Numbered from the stretch's first letter, positions 26,293 to 34,953 are shown. The stretch is DNA of 64,000 nt from Leptofilum sp965223525 (GCF_965223525.1 NZ_OZ245005.1:1426001-1490000); one strand, 5' to 3'. Translations and numbers: made by a program. Notes: generated from the sequence alone by a model not told the origin.

Positions 26293-26727
26293 ATGAGTGA
26301 AGAGAAGCAGTTTTTTGTACCGCCGGGTGGGCCGCCGCGCGTGAGTGCGCCCAGCCCCGAAATTTATGCGGCGATGGGTGACGAAAATATCTTTGCCATG
26401 CTGGCTGATTTTTACCAGCAGCTAGAAGCGTCCAGCATTCGGGGCATGTTTCCCCGAGACATGGAACGGGCGTCGCGCAAGTCGGCGGCGTTTTTTGTGG
26501 GATTGCTGGGCGGACCACCGCTCTATCACCAAAAATATGGCAGCCCGATGATGCGGGCGCGGCACATGCCATTCCCCATTGATGAAGCGGCAAGGCAGGT
26601 ATGGCTAGACTGTTTTGAGGCGGTTTTGGCTGACGCGCCAGAAAAATACAGCTTCCCGCCTGAACATCTGCCGCAGTTCCGCCAATTTCTGGTTGCGTTT
26701 TCGGGCTGGATGGTAAACAAAGCCTAA
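26293..26727 (+). CDS. Truncated-hemoglobin-like globin
   Basis: 144-residue single-domain globin of the truncated (group II-like) type. Visible marks are FYQQLEASSIRGMFP (helices B-C), FFVGLLGGPPLYHQKYG (E-F region, the usual GG.P..Y..++G), proximal His about 91 in RARHMPFPID and the following W of QVWLDCF. Group II globins bind O2 or NO and act in detoxification or redox chemistry. The start is the second of two overlapping ATGs; the first (26289) meets a stop at once. A short N-terminal Pro-rich extension (VPPGGPPRVSAP) precedes the fold. The cytochrome P450 gene follows 154 bp later on the same strand; a functional link is possible but unproven. Confidence 0.85.
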   Translation: MSEEKQFFVPPGGPPRVSAPSPEIYAAMGDENIFAMLADFYQQLEASSIRGMFPRDMERASRKSAAFFVGLLGGPPLYHQKYGSPMMRARHMPFPIDEAARQVWLDCFEAVLADAPEKYSFPPEHLPQFRQFLVAFSGWMVNKA

Positions 26728-26729
26728 TT

Positions 26730-26864
26730 GTCATTCCCGTGAAGGCGGGAACCCAAAGCTATGAACAAAAATCAACAGGTTTACGGTGAGCGCAGCTGAA
26801 CTATTTTGCAGATTTTTCTCCATGAAACTCTGTGTCTCCTCTGTGAAACTCTAAGTTCCGCTTT
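26730..26864. repeat. Two interspersed repeats between globin and P450 genes
   Basis: At 26730-26755 a tcattcccgtgaaggcggga palindrome, whose relative is read as protein at 63691. At 26815-26864 comes the inverted copy of the gcggaac...cacagag phrase found inside the DUF123 gene. No gene or terminator is seen here. Confidence 0.6.
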
Positions 26865-26881
26865 TTGATGGGAAGGAAGCG

Positions 26882-28087
26882 ATGACCAAAAAGTACGATC
26901 TGTTTTCGCCGGAATTCAAAAAGAATCCATTCCTCACCTTTGCCCAGATGCGGCGGGATGACCCAATTTATGCCCATCGTTCCCCCAGCGGCGGCACGAT
27001 TTGGTACATTACTCGGTTTGCGGAGGGTACGGCCGTTCTCAAAGACAACGACCATTTCGTGAAGGATTTCCGCAATACGCTGCCGCCGGATGCTAAAAAG
27101 CCCCGTAAATCTTCCATGCACAGTCTCATCAACGAAAATATGCTCTTTGCCGATCCGCCAGACCATACGCGGCTGCGAGCCTTGGTGAACCAGGCGTTCA
27201 CGCCGCGCCGCGTGGAGCAGCTTGCTCCACGCATCCAGCAAATTACGGATGAACTGCTGGACGGCATTGCGGCGGTAGGGCAGGCAGACCTCATCGCAGA
27301 TTTTGCCCTGCCGATGCCGGTGCGCATTATTGCGGAGCTGTTGGGCATTCCTGCGGAAGATCAGGCGGAGGTGGCGGATTGGTCGCAGGCGATTATTTCG
27401 CCGGGGAGCCGCAATTTGAATTACAGTGCGCGCAAGCGGAAGGTGCGTGCCTTTGTGGCTTATTTGCAGGAGATGTTTGCCCTGCGCCAACAAAATCCGC
27501 AGGATGATTTGATTACGGCGCTGGTACAGGCAGAAGAGGCGGGGGAGCGGCTGAACGAGGCGGAGCTATCCAGCATGGTGGCGTTGCTGCTGGTGACAGG
27601 GCATGAGACGACGGTGAACCTGCTGGGGAACGGGGCGTTGGCTTTGTTGACGCATCCGGAGCAGTTGGTGATTTTGCGGGAGAATGGGGGATGGGAAACG
27701 GCCGTTGAAGAACTCCTTCGCTTCGATGGGCCAGTAGAAACCTCGACGACGCGCTGGGTGCGGGCGGATTTTACGTTTGAAGGCCACCAGATGCGGCGGG
27801 GGGACGTGGTGCGGGTAGTGCTGGCCTCCGCTAACCGAGATGGTTGCCAGTTTCCCCAGCCAAATGTGCTGGACGTAACTCGCCGCGACAACCGCCACTT
27901 GGCCTTTGGCATGGGGATTCACTACTGCCTCGGCGCGCCGCTGGCTCGGCTGGAGGGGCAAATTGGGCTGCAAACCTTGTTTGAACGCTTCCCCAATTTG
28001 CGCCTCGTCGTGCCTGCCAACCAGCTAGAATGGCGCTCTGGCGTGCTCTTTCGCGGGTTAAAGCAGCTTCCAACCGTGGTTTGCTAA
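26882..28087 (+). CDS. Cytochrome P450
   Basis: 401-residue soluble bacterial P450 (class I type, CYP107/CYP102-independent fold). Motifs: C-helix DPPDHTRLRALVNQAFTP, oxygen-binding I-helix LLLVTGHETTV (about 236-246), ExxR as EELLR (about 278) and the heme loop FGMGIHYCLGAPLAR with thiolate Cys349. It should insert oxygen into a small hydrophobic substrate using external ferredoxin and reductase; neither is encoded nearby. The start is at an ATG with gggaagga upstream. Substrate is unknown. Confidence 0.9.
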   Translation: MTKKYDLFSPEFKKNPFLTFAQMRRDDPIYAHRSPSGGTIWYITRFAEGTAVLKDNDHFVKDFRNTLPPDAKKPRKSSMHSLINENMLFADPPDHTRLRALVNQAFTPRRVEQLAPRIQQITDELLDGIAAVGQADLIADFALPMPVRIIAELLGIPAEDQAEVADWSQAIISPGSRNLNYSARKRKVRAFVAYLQEMFALRQQNPQDDLITALVQAEEAGERLNEAELSSMVALLLVTGHETTVNLLGNGALALLTHPEQLVILRENGGWETAVEELLRFDGPVETSTTRWVRADFTFEGHQMRRGDVVRVVLASANRDGCQFPQPNVLDVTRRDNRHLAFGMGIHYCLGAPLARLEGQIGLQTLFERFPNLRLVVPANQLEWRSGVLFRGLKQLPTVVC

Positions 28088-28097
28088 AAGCGGCTTG

Positions 28098-29168
28098 TTA
28101 TGAATCATAAAAATGTACAGTTGCTTTTATTCTCTCTGCGTACTGATAAATTTCATCCAAATTGTTTATTAAAACTCTTTCCTCTGATTTGTCCTCGTTT
28201 ATTAAACCCAAATAAAGTTGAGCTTTGTTGAAGCGAAGCCTGCAAATCGGTTGACGGTTGTTGTCATCAAGTAATATTCCACAATATGATTTCACATCTC
28301 TCATTACTACACGATTTGGGTCAACCTCATCTCGTAGAATAGACTTTACGATGTAAAATCCTTCCATCTCTTCCTCTGTTGTTTCTATCTGCGGTTTTTC
28401 TTCAATAATTTCTTCTGTTGATTCTTCGCTTTCATCTTGTTCAATTGGTTTTTGTTCTTCAGCAAGTGCTGATTCGAGTCGGCGATTAATTCTCTCATTT
28501 ATGTATTGAGATATCGCTTTTTTAGTAATATCTGCAAATTGTTCACGAACTTGTTGAGTGAGGCGACCTGGGTAAACCTGTGAAGCGAAAAAACGCACGA
28601 AATCCTCAGATGGATCAGTCATTTCTTGGGTCACAAGTTGTCTGATTGCCCTCGTGTATTTTAAATCACTCGCGGAACTAATGATGTTGTCTAAATCAAA
28701 AGAAGATTTAGTGAATTTTTTCAACTCGTTTATGTGACGTTCATTGAAATTGAGGATGTCAAAGACAAGAAATGGTTTGTCATCCATCTTGTTTTTTTCA
28801 TCAAGATCGGAGTAAAATTCGTATTTGATTCCATTGGTTAACAGACCAAATCTGGCACCCGTTGCACTAAAATAACGATAAAGTTGTGATTTATGGGTTT
28901 TTGCTAAGGAAGTAGTGTAATGTTTGCATTCAATAAGGATGATTGGCTTTCCCTCAAACAAAATGGCGTAATCTACTTTTTCCCCCTTTTTTACCCCAAT
29001 ATCTGCATTTAGTTCTGGCGTTACCTCGGCAGGATTGAAAACATCATACCCTAAGGCACTGATGAAAGGCATGATTAGTGCATTTTTTGTTGCTTCCTCA
29101 GTCTGTATGTGATCGAGTTGTTTTGGAATACGGTTTGGGAGTTGCTGAATTCTATCTATGAAGTCCAT
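28098..29168 (-). CDS. HsdR-N-like restriction endonuclease-domain protein, AT-rich island
   Basis: 356-residue protein whose first half resembles the N-terminal nuclease domain of type I restriction subunits: EEATKNALIMPFISALGYDVFNP and GVKKGEKVDYAILFEG.PIILIECKHYT. The D...ECK motif is the PD-(D/E)XK catalytic pattern. No helicase part follows. Instead there is a helical segment, a strongly acidic linker (about 240-268) and a small C-terminal beta domain ending RLRFN.AQLYLGLI. The gene is visibly AT-rich, carries no ACGGCCGT word and is opposite in strand to its neighbours, which suggests acquisition by transfer. No methylase or specificity subunit is adjacent. It could be a solitary defence nuclease; this is inference. 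Confidence 0.75.
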   Translation of the reverse strand: MDFIDRIQQLPNRIPKQLDHIQTEEATKNALIMPFISALGYDVFNPAEVTPELNADIGVKKGEKVDYAILFEGKPIILIECKHYTTSLAKTHKSQLYRYFSATGARFGLLTNGIKYEFYSDLDEKNKMDDKPFLVFDILNFNERHINELKKFTKSSFDLDNIISSASDLKYTRAIRQLVTQEMTDPSEDFVRFFASQVYPGRLTQQVREQFADITKKAISQYINERINRRLESALAEEQKPIEQDESEESTEEIIEEKPQIETTEEEMEGFYIVKSILRDEVDPNRVVMRDVKSYCGILLDDNNRQPICRLRFNKAQLYLGLINEDKSEERVLINNLDEIYQYAERIKATVHFYDS

Positions 29169-29320
29169 TATTCCCTCCTGGCAATGAAAAAAAATGTTGG
29201 TTGAGTTTAAATAATATAAGCAATATTGAGGGAAATGTCCATATCCACGAGGGAGGCAAGTTGGGGCGGGTTATTGTGGGTAAACTGCCGTATAATCGCT
29301 TTTTGATATTTTGATGAAAA

Positions 29321-30553
29321 GTGAGCGCCTTTGTGGAACAGACATCCTCTCAAACAACATCCTCAGAAGAAGTAGCTGAGGCGAAGGAAACGGCCGTTTC
29401 CGACACCTTCAACACTGGCCAAATCTTCACCATTGCGGGCGGGCATTTTGTGCATGATACGTACAGTGCCTTCATTGCCCCGCTGTTGCCGCTGCTGCAA
29501 GAGCGGCTGGCAACCAACTATGCGCTTACCGGCAGCCTGGCCATCTTTGCTCAGCTGCCCAGCTTGCTCAACCCCCTCATCGGCTACCTGGCCGACCGGG
29601 TAAGCCTGCGCTACTTCATCATTTTGGCACCGGGCGTCACGGCGACGTTGATGAGCAGCCTGGGCATTGTAAATAATTACTTTTTGCTGGCGCTGCTTTT
29701 GCTGGCGGGCGGGGTTAGCATTGCTGCGTTCCACGCACCCGCTCCGGCGATGATTGGCCGGATGGCCGGCAGGCGTGTGGGCACGGGGATGAGCATCTTT
29801 ATGGCCAGTGGAGAGCTGGGGCGCACTTTTGGCCCGATTGTGGCCGTGGCGGGGGTGGGCTGGTTTGGCCTTGAGGGGATGTGGCGATTGATGTTTGTGG
29901 GTTGGGCAGTAACGGCCGTTCTCTACTACCGTCTGCATGAAATTTCTGCCAAAACGACAACCAAGCCTGCGGGATTGGCGGAAGCGTGGCCGCAGATTCG
30001 GCGGGTGTTTCCCGTACTGGGCTGGATCATGCTGGCACGAACGGGGTTGCTGATTTCGCTCACCACGTATTTGCCCCTTTACATGCAGGATGAGGCGGAT
30101 GCAAGCCTATGGCTGGCGGCCGCTGCGCTTTCCATTTTGGAAGGGGCGGGCGTGGCTGGCGCATTGCTAACAGGCACCGCCAGCGACCGCTTGGGGCGGC
30201 GGCGGGTGTTGGGTGGGCTGTTTCTCGTCGCGCCGCTGCTGGCAATGGCGTTTGTGTTTAGCCCTGGCTGGATGGCGGTGCCGCTGCTCATCGCTCTGGG
30301 ACTGACGGCAATTTCACCCACGCCAGTGCTGCTGGCCGTCGTGCAAGATTCTTTCCCCAAGCATCGGGCGCTGGCCAATGGGATTTTTATTGGATTGAAC
30401 TTTTTGGTGCGCGGTTTAGGAATTTGGCTCATCGGCGTGTTGGCAGACCAGATTGGTTTGACGATGGCCTTTGTTTGGGGTGCGGTTGTTGCCTTTTTGA
30501 CGTTGCCAGGGGTTTGGTTTTTGCCGAAGCGAACGGCCGTTGTCAAGGGCTAG
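29321..30553 (+). CDS. MFS exporter, fosmidomycin-resistance (Fsr) family
   Basis: 410-residue 12-helix major-facilitator protein. The family opening GGHFVHDTYSAFIAPLLPLL is typical of Fsr, as are LPSLLNPLIGYLADRVSLR and APAMIGRMAGRRVGTGMS. A polar N-terminal tail of about 30 residues precedes helix 1. The start is GTG at 29321; a TATAAT occurs 30 bp upstream (29291) without a good -35. It probably exports a small drug or metabolite; substrate specificity cannot be read. Confidence 0.82.
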   Translation: MSAFVEQTSSQTTSSEEVAEAKETAVSDTFNTGQIFTIAGGHFVHDTYSAFIAPLLPLLQERLATNYALTGSLAIFAQLPSLLNPLIGYLADRVSLRYFIILAPGVTATLMSSLGIVNNYFLLALLLLAGGVSIAAFHAPAPAMIGRMAGRRVGTGMSIFMASGELGRTFGPIVAVAGVGWFGLEGMWRLMFVGWAVTAVLYYRLHEISAKTTTKPAGLAEAWPQIRRVFPVLGWIMLARTGLLISLTTYLPLYMQDEADASLWLAAAALSILEGAGVAGALLTGTASDRLGRRRVLGGLFLVAPLLAMAFVFSPGWMAVPLLIALGLTAISPTPVLLAVVQDSFPKHRALANGIFIGLNFLVRGLGIWLIGVLADQIGLTMAFVWGAVVAFLTLPGVWFLPKRTAVVKG

Positions 30554-30607
30554 CAACGAATTAACGCAAATTAACACGAAAATTGGCGTCGATTTGCGCT
30601 AATTTGA
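30554..30607. repeat. Interspersed repeat, A family variant
   Basis: gaattaacgcaaattaacac faces ttgcgctaattt, a variant of the A-family phrase. It lies just after the Fsr-type gene. Confidence 0.4.
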
Positions 30608-30623
30608 TGCTTGTATGCGTCAA

Positions 30624-30654
30624 TGTGACAGTCACTTTGGAAGTGACTGTCACA
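30624..30654. repeat. Perfect 14-bp inverted repeat upstream of ATR gene
   Basis: tgtgacagtcactt (30624-30637), loop tgg, then its exact complement (30641-30654). It sits 25 bp before the adenosyltransferase start, next to the ribosome site. It could be a regulator operator or an mRNA hairpin. No T-tract. Confidence 0.75.
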
Positions 30655-30678
30655 TCACATCAAGGCGAGGAGAAATAA

Positions 30679-31242
30679 ATGCCACGACTAACAAAAATTT
30701 ACACTCGCACGGGGGACGAGGGGATGACCTCGTTGGGCAGCAAGACGCGCGTGCCCAAAGAATCTTTGCGCGTGTCGGCCTACGGCACGGTGGATGAACT
30801 AAATTCGGTGCTGGGCGTGGCGTTGGCGCATGGGCTAGTGCCGCGCTTGGCTGAGATTGTGCCACGCATTCAGAACGAGCTTTTCCACTTGGGGTCTGAT
30901 TTGTGCTTCACGGAGGCGGACAAGGAGACGTACCAGATTCCGCAAATGGAAGCGCGGCATGTGACCCAACTGGAAGCGTGGATTGATGAGTTCACGGCCG
31001 TTACCGGCTCCCTCGAAAATTTCATTCTACCGGGCGGGGCTTTGGGCGCAGCGCAGCTGCACGTAGCCCGTACCGTCTGCCGTCGCGCAGAAAGGCTGGT
31101 CATTGCGCTTTCGCGAGAAGAAGCGGTGGGCGACTTTGTCATTCCGTACTTGAATCGCTTGTCTGACGCCTTGTTTGTGATGGCACGCTACGAAAATAAG
31201 GAGCGTGGCGTGGCTGAACCTTTATGGGATAGTCAGTTGTAG
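30679..31242 (+). CDS. Cob(I)alamin adenosyltransferase, PduO/MMAB type
   Basis: 187-residue ATR enzyme that moves adenosyl from ATP to cob(I)alamin to make coenzyme B12. Motifs: KIYTRTGDEGMTSLGS (ATP-binding P-loop-like N-terminus), VSAYGTVDELNSVLG, LPGG..GAAQLHVARTVCRRAER and PYLNRLSDALFVMAR. All family hallmarks are present and the length is normal. The start follows a strong ggcgaggaga site. Presence implies that B12-dependent mutases or reductases exist elsewhere in the genome. The perfect hairpin upstream may regulate it; it does not look like a cobalamin riboswitch. Confidence 0.93.
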   Translation: MPRLTKIYTRTGDEGMTSLGSKTRVPKESLRVSAYGTVDELNSVLGVALAHGLVPRLAEIVPRIQNELFHLGSDLCFTEADKETYQIPQMEARHVTQLEAWIDEFTAVTGSLENFILPGGALGAAQLHVARTVCRRAERLVIALSREEAVGDFVIPYLNRLSDALFVMARYENKERGVAEPLWDSQL

Positions 31243-31326
31243 GGTGGAAACGGCCGTGCCGCGTGTGCAGATTTGCCCGTTTTTAGGTAAACTTTGGCAC
31301 AAATTTTTACCATTTCCGAGGAAAAC

Positions 31327-31485
31327 ATGTTTGAAAACTTAACCTTGCTAATCATCATCATTTCCCTGTTTTGGGTCGGTGCATTTGGCTTTTACATCTA
31401 CACATCTCGCCAGCAAAAGAGTATTGGCGACGACATCAATCGGCTGCATAACCTGCTGGACGAGGCTGAAAAGCAGAATAAATAA
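31327..31485 (+). CDS. Small membrane protein, CcmD-like architecture
   Basis: 52 residues: one N-terminal hydrophobic helix (LTLLIIIISLFWVGAFGFYI) followed by a charged cytoplasmic helix (DDINRLHNLLDEAEKQNK). The ATG at 31327 has gagg 6 bp upstream; the in-frame start at 31294 lacks this. Size and shape match CcmD-type and other short membrane anchors, but no cytochrome-c maturation genes are close, so the function is open. Confidence 0.6.
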   Translation: MFENLTLLIIIISLFWVGAFGFYIYTSRQQKSIGDDINRLHNLLDEAEKQNK

Positions 31486-31492
31486 TGAGACC

Positions 31493-31548
31493 AACTTCCC
31501 GCAGGTTTTGTCCGCTAGCAATGATCGAGAGCAAACTTGCGGGAGGTT
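31493..31548. repeat. Inverted repeat, aacctcccgcaggttt family (copy 1)
   Basis: Arms 31493-31508 and 31533-31548 pair over 16 bp with two mismatches (aacttcccgcaggttt / aaacttgcgggaggtt). It sits 18 bp before a lipoprotein start. A second copy is at 61412-61466, also just before a gene start. Confidence 0.75.
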
Positions 31549-31565
31549 TATTTTCAAGGAGGAAA

Positions 31566-32234
31566 ATGATGGGGAAATGGATAATTCGGCCAATTCTGCT
31601 TCTGCTAGCCCTGGTGTCGTTGGCGGCATGTACCATTGTGAGCGGCCCAACGGCAGACGCCTGCAACGAGAACGGGGCACTGCTACGCGATGATTTTGCA
31701 GGTGAACAAACTTGTGGCTGGCGCGAATACAACCAGGGTGGCGCGGTGGTAGAAATTGCTGATGGGACGCTCAACATCAGCACCAGCCAGACAGGGCAGA
31801 TTTGGTGGACCAACGTGGGGCGCGATTTTGGCGACGTGATTGTGACGGTGCAGGCGCGTCAAACCAGCGGCCCTAACAACAATGCCTACGGCGTGCTGTG
31901 CCGCTACCAAGATGAGAACAATTTTTATATTTTCCTGATTAGCGGCGATGGCTACTACGCCGTTGGCAAATATCAGTCGGGCGAGGAGCAGATTACCTAT
32001 CTTACGCCCAACCAGGAGTATGTTTTTTCTGATTTGATCAACCAGGGGGTGGCTACCAATTTGCTGCGGATAAGCTGCGTGGGCAATGAGTTGAGCCTGT
32101 CGGTGAATGGTTTGCCGCTGGTAACAGTGACGGACAGTACATTTTCTGGTGGCGATGTAGGGCTGGGTGTGAGTACGCTGGAGCCGGGAACGGCCGTTGT
32201 GCAGTTTGATGATTTGCTTGTTCTTGCACCGTAA
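31566..32234 (+). CDS. Lipoprotein with concanavalin-like beta-sandwich domain (copy 1)
   Basis: 222-residue lipoprotein; lipobox LAAC gives lipid-modified Cys22. The mature part is one beta-sandwich of the LamG/DUF1080 kind: DDFAGEQTCGW, IWWTNVGRDFGDVIVTVQA, YGVLCRYQDENNFYIFLISGDGYY and QFDDLLV at the end. These domains commonly bind carbohydrate or act as surface modules. Two adjacent ATGs (31566, 31569) follow aaggagg; the second has the better spacing. It is a tandem paralogue of the next gene. The ligand is unknown. Confidence 0.75.
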   Translation: MMGKWIIRPILLLLALVSLAACTIVSGPTADACNENGALLRDDFAGEQTCGWREYNQGGAVVEIADGTLNISTSQTGQIWWTNVGRDFGDVIVTVQARQTSGPNNNAYGVLCRYQDENNFYIFLISGDGYYAVGKYQSGEEQITYLTPNQEYVFSDLINQGVATNLLRISCVGNELSLSVNGLPLVTVTDSTFSGGDVGLGVSTLEPGTAVVQFDDLLVLAP

Positions 32235-32268
32235 TTCAGTATTCAGTAATCGGTAATCAGTGAACGGT

Positions 32269-32922
32269 ATGCGTTTGGTATTGCGGGTTGGGGGATTGTT
32301 GATTGCCATCTGTTTAGTGGTGGCCTGCGCCGATGCGACGGGGGTGCCGGGGGCTTCTGGGGCGGACGTTATTTTTTCGGATGGCTTTGTGCCGGGGCAG
32401 ATGGGTAATTGGGTGATCGAGGGGGACAATGCGGGGCAAACGGCTGTTATCAACGAGCAACTTGTCTTTGAACTGGCCGACAACAACATCATGCAGTTTT
32501 CTACCTTGCCCGATGTGACATTTGATAACTTTATTTTGGAAGTGGACGCCCAACTGCTGGAAGGGGATTTGGGCAGCAGCTACGGTGTGCTGTTCCGAAT
32601 GCAGGACAGCACCCGCTTTTACCGCTTTGAAATCACGGGCGATGGCCTGTTCATGGTTGAGCGGCGAGATGGCGAATCTGGCTGGACGCGCTTTGTAGAT
32701 CGCTGGACGGAAACGCCAGCCATCCAGCAGGGGCTAGGCAGCACAAACCAACTGCGCGTAGAGGCATTAGGTACAAACATCTCACTTTACGTGAACGACG
32801 AGTTGGTGCATCAATTTAATGACGCAACTTACAGTAGCGGCACGATCGCCTTGGATGCCGGGACATTTGTGCAGCCGCAGGCGAAGGTGGCGTTTGATAA
32901 TGTGGTGGTGAGACGGCCGTAA
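32269..32922 (+). CDS. Lipoprotein with concanavalin-like beta-sandwich domain (copy 2)
   Basis: 217-residue paralogue of the preceding lipoprotein: lipobox VVAC (Cys20), FSDGFVPGQMGNW, FILEVDAQ, YGVLFRMQDSTRFYRFEITGDGLF and VAFDNVVV. Sequence similarity is partial, so the duplication is old. The stop codon overlaps the start of the kinase-like gene (TAATG), suggesting coupling. The ATG at 32269 is preferred over GTG at 32260. Confidence 0.75.
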   Translation: MRLVLRVGGLLIAICLVVACADATGVPGASGADVIFSDGFVPGQMGNWVIEGDNAGQTAVINEQLVFELADNNIMQFSTLPDVTFDNFILEVDAQLLEGDLGSSYGVLFRMQDSTRFYRFEITGDGLFMVERRDGESGWTRFVDRWTETPAIQQGLGSTNQLRVEALGTNISLYVNDELVHQFNDATYSSGTIALDAGTFVQPQAKVAFDNVVVRRP

Positions 32923-33797
32923 TGGATGTGCGCGTGGCGGTGGAACTTGTACTGAGCCAAGCCGAAGTAACGGCCGTTTCCCAACCCATCCATACCATCA
33001 GACCCCTCTCTGGCGGGCAAATTGGGCAGGTGTATGAGGTGCAGCTAGCTGACGGCACGAAGCTGGTTGTGAAATTTGACGACGATCCCGACCCCCAGCT
33101 AGACATTGAAGGCGCGATGCTGCGCTTTTTGGCAGAGCAGACCGAGCTACCTGTTCCCGGCGTCATTCATAGCGAACCCCATTTGCTCATCATGGAATTT
33201 ATGCCCGGTGAGAGCCGATTTTCGCCCCAGGCTGAGGTGGATGCAGCGGAGCATTTGGCGACACTACACCGCGTCACTGCGCCCACGTTTGGCTTCCCTT
33301 TCATGACGCTCATCGGCGCATTTACACAGCCCAATGATCCCATTGCAGGCTGGCTTGAATTTTTCCGTGAGCGGCGCATTTTTCATCTGATGCACGAGGG
33401 GGTGCGGCTAGGACGATTGCCACAGTCGTTTGTGCCGCGGCTGGAAAAGCTGTGTGGGCAGTGGGAGCGATGGCTAGCCGAACCGGAACGGCCTTCTCTC
33501 ATTCACGGTGATGTGTGGACAACCAATGTGCTGGCAGAAAACGGCCGTATCACCGCCTTTCTCGACCCTGCCATCTACTTTGGCATTGATGAGATGGAGC
33601 TGGCCTACATTGCCCTGTTTAACTCGTTTGGTGCGCCATTTTTTGAGCGATATGAAGCGATACGGCCGTTGCCACCCGGTTTTTATGAAGAGCGGCGGCA
33701 TCTTTACAGCTTATATCCGCTGTTGAGCCACGTCTGCCATTTTGGCGGCAGCTATGTGGGCATGGTGGATTCAGTCTTGCGCCGCTTTGGATTTTAA
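32922..33797 (+). CDS. Fructosamine-kinase-like protein (APH fold)
   Basis: 291 residues, APH/FN3K-type phosphotransferase. Motifs: GGQIGQVYEVQLADGTKLVVKF (ATP loop and Lys), LLIMEFMPG, catalytic LIHGDVWTTNVL, metal-binding FLDPAIYFGIDEMELA and the family ending LYPLLSHVCHFGGSY. Fructosamine kinases phosphorylate glycated lysines and start deglycation of proteins. Bacterial members may act on glycated metabolites. Its start overlaps the lipoprotein stop, so the two are probably one transcript with the two lipoproteins. Confidence 0.85.
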   Translation: MDVRVAVELVLSQAEVTAVSQPIHTIRPLSGGQIGQVYEVQLADGTKLVVKFDDDPDPQLDIEGAMLRFLAEQTELPVPGVIHSEPHLLIMEFMPGESRFSPQAEVDAAEHLATLHRVTAPTFGFPFMTLIGAFTQPNDPIAGWLEFFRERRIFHLMHEGVRLGRLPQSFVPRLEKLCGQWERWLAEPERPSLIHGDVWTTNVLAENGRITAFLDPAIYFGIDEMELAYIALFNSFGAPFFERYEAIRPLPPGFYEERRHLYSLYPLLSHVCHFGGSYVGMVDSVLRRFGF

Positions 33798-33866
33798 TAA
33801 TGGGACGCTGATTTCCATGATGCGCCTGATCGATCTGCCTGTAATCAGGCAGATCAGCGTTCTATT
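33796..33866. repeat. Interspersed A-family repeat with hairpin
   Basis: tgggacgctgattt opens the element and atcagcgttc closes it. Inside, gatctgcctg (33832-33841) pairs with caggcagatc (33846-33855) over 10 bp. It ends 18 bp before the TPR gene. Confidence 0.6.
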
Positions 33867-33883
33867 CTAGGTTTGGAGGAAAA

Positions 33884-34759
33884 ATGAATGATTTTCCTGA
33901 GTTGCATACGTTGTGGGATTATAACGATCCGGCGGGAACGGCCGTACAGTTTCAAGCGTTGCTACCAAAGGTAGAGGCAAGTGACGAGCGTGGGTATCAC
34001 GTTGAGCTACTCAGCCAAATGGCGCGGACGCACAGTTTGCAAAAGCAATTTGATGACGCGCACCAACTTTTGGATGAGGCGGAAACAATGCTCACGGACG
34101 ACATGATTGTGCCGAAAATGCGCTGTTTGCTAGAGCGGGGCCGAGCGTTTAATTCGGCGGGCGAGGCGGCGCGGGCGTTGCCATTGTTTCATGAAGCATT
34201 TGTGTTGGGAACGTCATTTGCGCCCCAGGCAGACTTCCACACCATTGATGCCGCCCACATGATGGCCATTGCGGAGCCAGATACGGCCGTTCAGCTAAAG
34301 TGGCATGAACGCGCGTTGGAAATGGCCGAAGCAACGCCGGATGAGCGTGCTGCTGGCTGGTTGGGTTCCCTCTACAACAATCTGGGCTGGACATACCACG
34401 ACATGGGCAATTTTGAACGGGCCCTGGCCATTTTTGAAAAGGCACTTGCCTGGCGAGAAGCAAACCATCAAGACAAACCGGGAACAATTCGTATAGCCAA
34501 GTGGTGTGTGGGGCGGGCATTGCGTTCGCTGAACCGGCTAGACGAAGCGCTGGCTGTTCAGCAAGCGTTGCTGGCTGAATTTGCGGATTCGGAACGCAAA
34601 GATGGCTTTGTGTTTGAGGAACTAGCGGAATGTTTGCTGGCATTGAATCGTGAGGATGAGGCACGGCCGTATTTTGCCCAGGCGCATGCAGAATTATCCC
34701 AGCTAGGGTGGTTGGAACCGGAGCGACTGGCGCGGCTGCAGCAGTTGAGTGCGGGCTAA
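33884..34759 (+). CDS. TPR-repeat protein
   Basis: 291-residue soluble helical protein with about six TPR-like units, for example LLSQMARTHSLQKQFDDAHQ, GRAFNSAGEAARALPLFHEA and YNNLGWTYHDMGNFERALAI. No catalytic domain, signal peptide or membrane segment. The start follows aggaggaaaa. It is a scaffold for protein contacts by family; the partner may be the product of the small overlapping gene after it. Confidence 0.78.
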   Translation: MNDFPELHTLWDYNDPAGTAVQFQALLPKVEASDERGYHVELLSQMARTHSLQKQFDDAHQLLDEAETMLTDDMIVPKMRCLLERGRAFNSAGEAARALPLFHEAFVLGTSFAPQADFHTIDAAHMMAIAEPDTAVQLKWHERALEMAEATPDERAAGWLGSLYNNLGWTYHDMGNFERALAIFEKALAWREANHQDKPGTIRIAKWCVGRALRSLNRLDEALAVQQALLAEFADSERKDGFVFEELAECLLALNREDEARPYFAQAHAELSQLGWLEPERLARLQQLSAG

Positions 34760-34953
34760 TGGCCAAACGTTTGCCAGAGCTGTACCCGGTGGGAACGGCC
34801 GTACAAATCTGGCTGGGTGAGCAAATATGGGTGGACGGCACGGTGGTGGCGCATCATCTCCCGGCGGTATGGGTGCAAACGCAAGACGGCCGTTCCTGGT
34901 TTGTCACCAACCGCCGCCGCATCCAAAAATTAGAGGAATGGGACGCTGATTAA
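34759..34953 (+). CDS. Small beta-rich protein, 64 residues
   Basis: Unrecognised. Its ATG overlaps the TPR gene stop by one base (TAATG), so it is almost surely translated with it. The sequence alternates hydrophobic and polar residues (GTAVQIWLGEQIWVDGTVV, AVWVQTQDGRSWFV), suggesting an SH3-like small barrel, and ends in a basic stretch RRRIQKLEE. Two ACGGCCGT words lie in this short gene. Its last codons and stop are provided by an interspersed repeat that begins at 34938. Confidence 0.65.
   Translation: MAKRLPELYPVGTAVQIWLGEQIWVDGTVVAHHLPAVWVQTQDGRSWFVTNRRRIQKLEEWDAD

Noticed and set aside
30624..30678. Cobalamin riboswitch ahead of the adenosyltransferase gene
   Set aside because: The B12-box and the needed length are missing; only a simple hairpin is seen.
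31485..31566. N-terminal extension of the first lipoprotein
   Set aside because: It would put charged residues ahead of the signal sequence and run through the inverted repeat; the start after aaggagg gives a normal lipobox distance.
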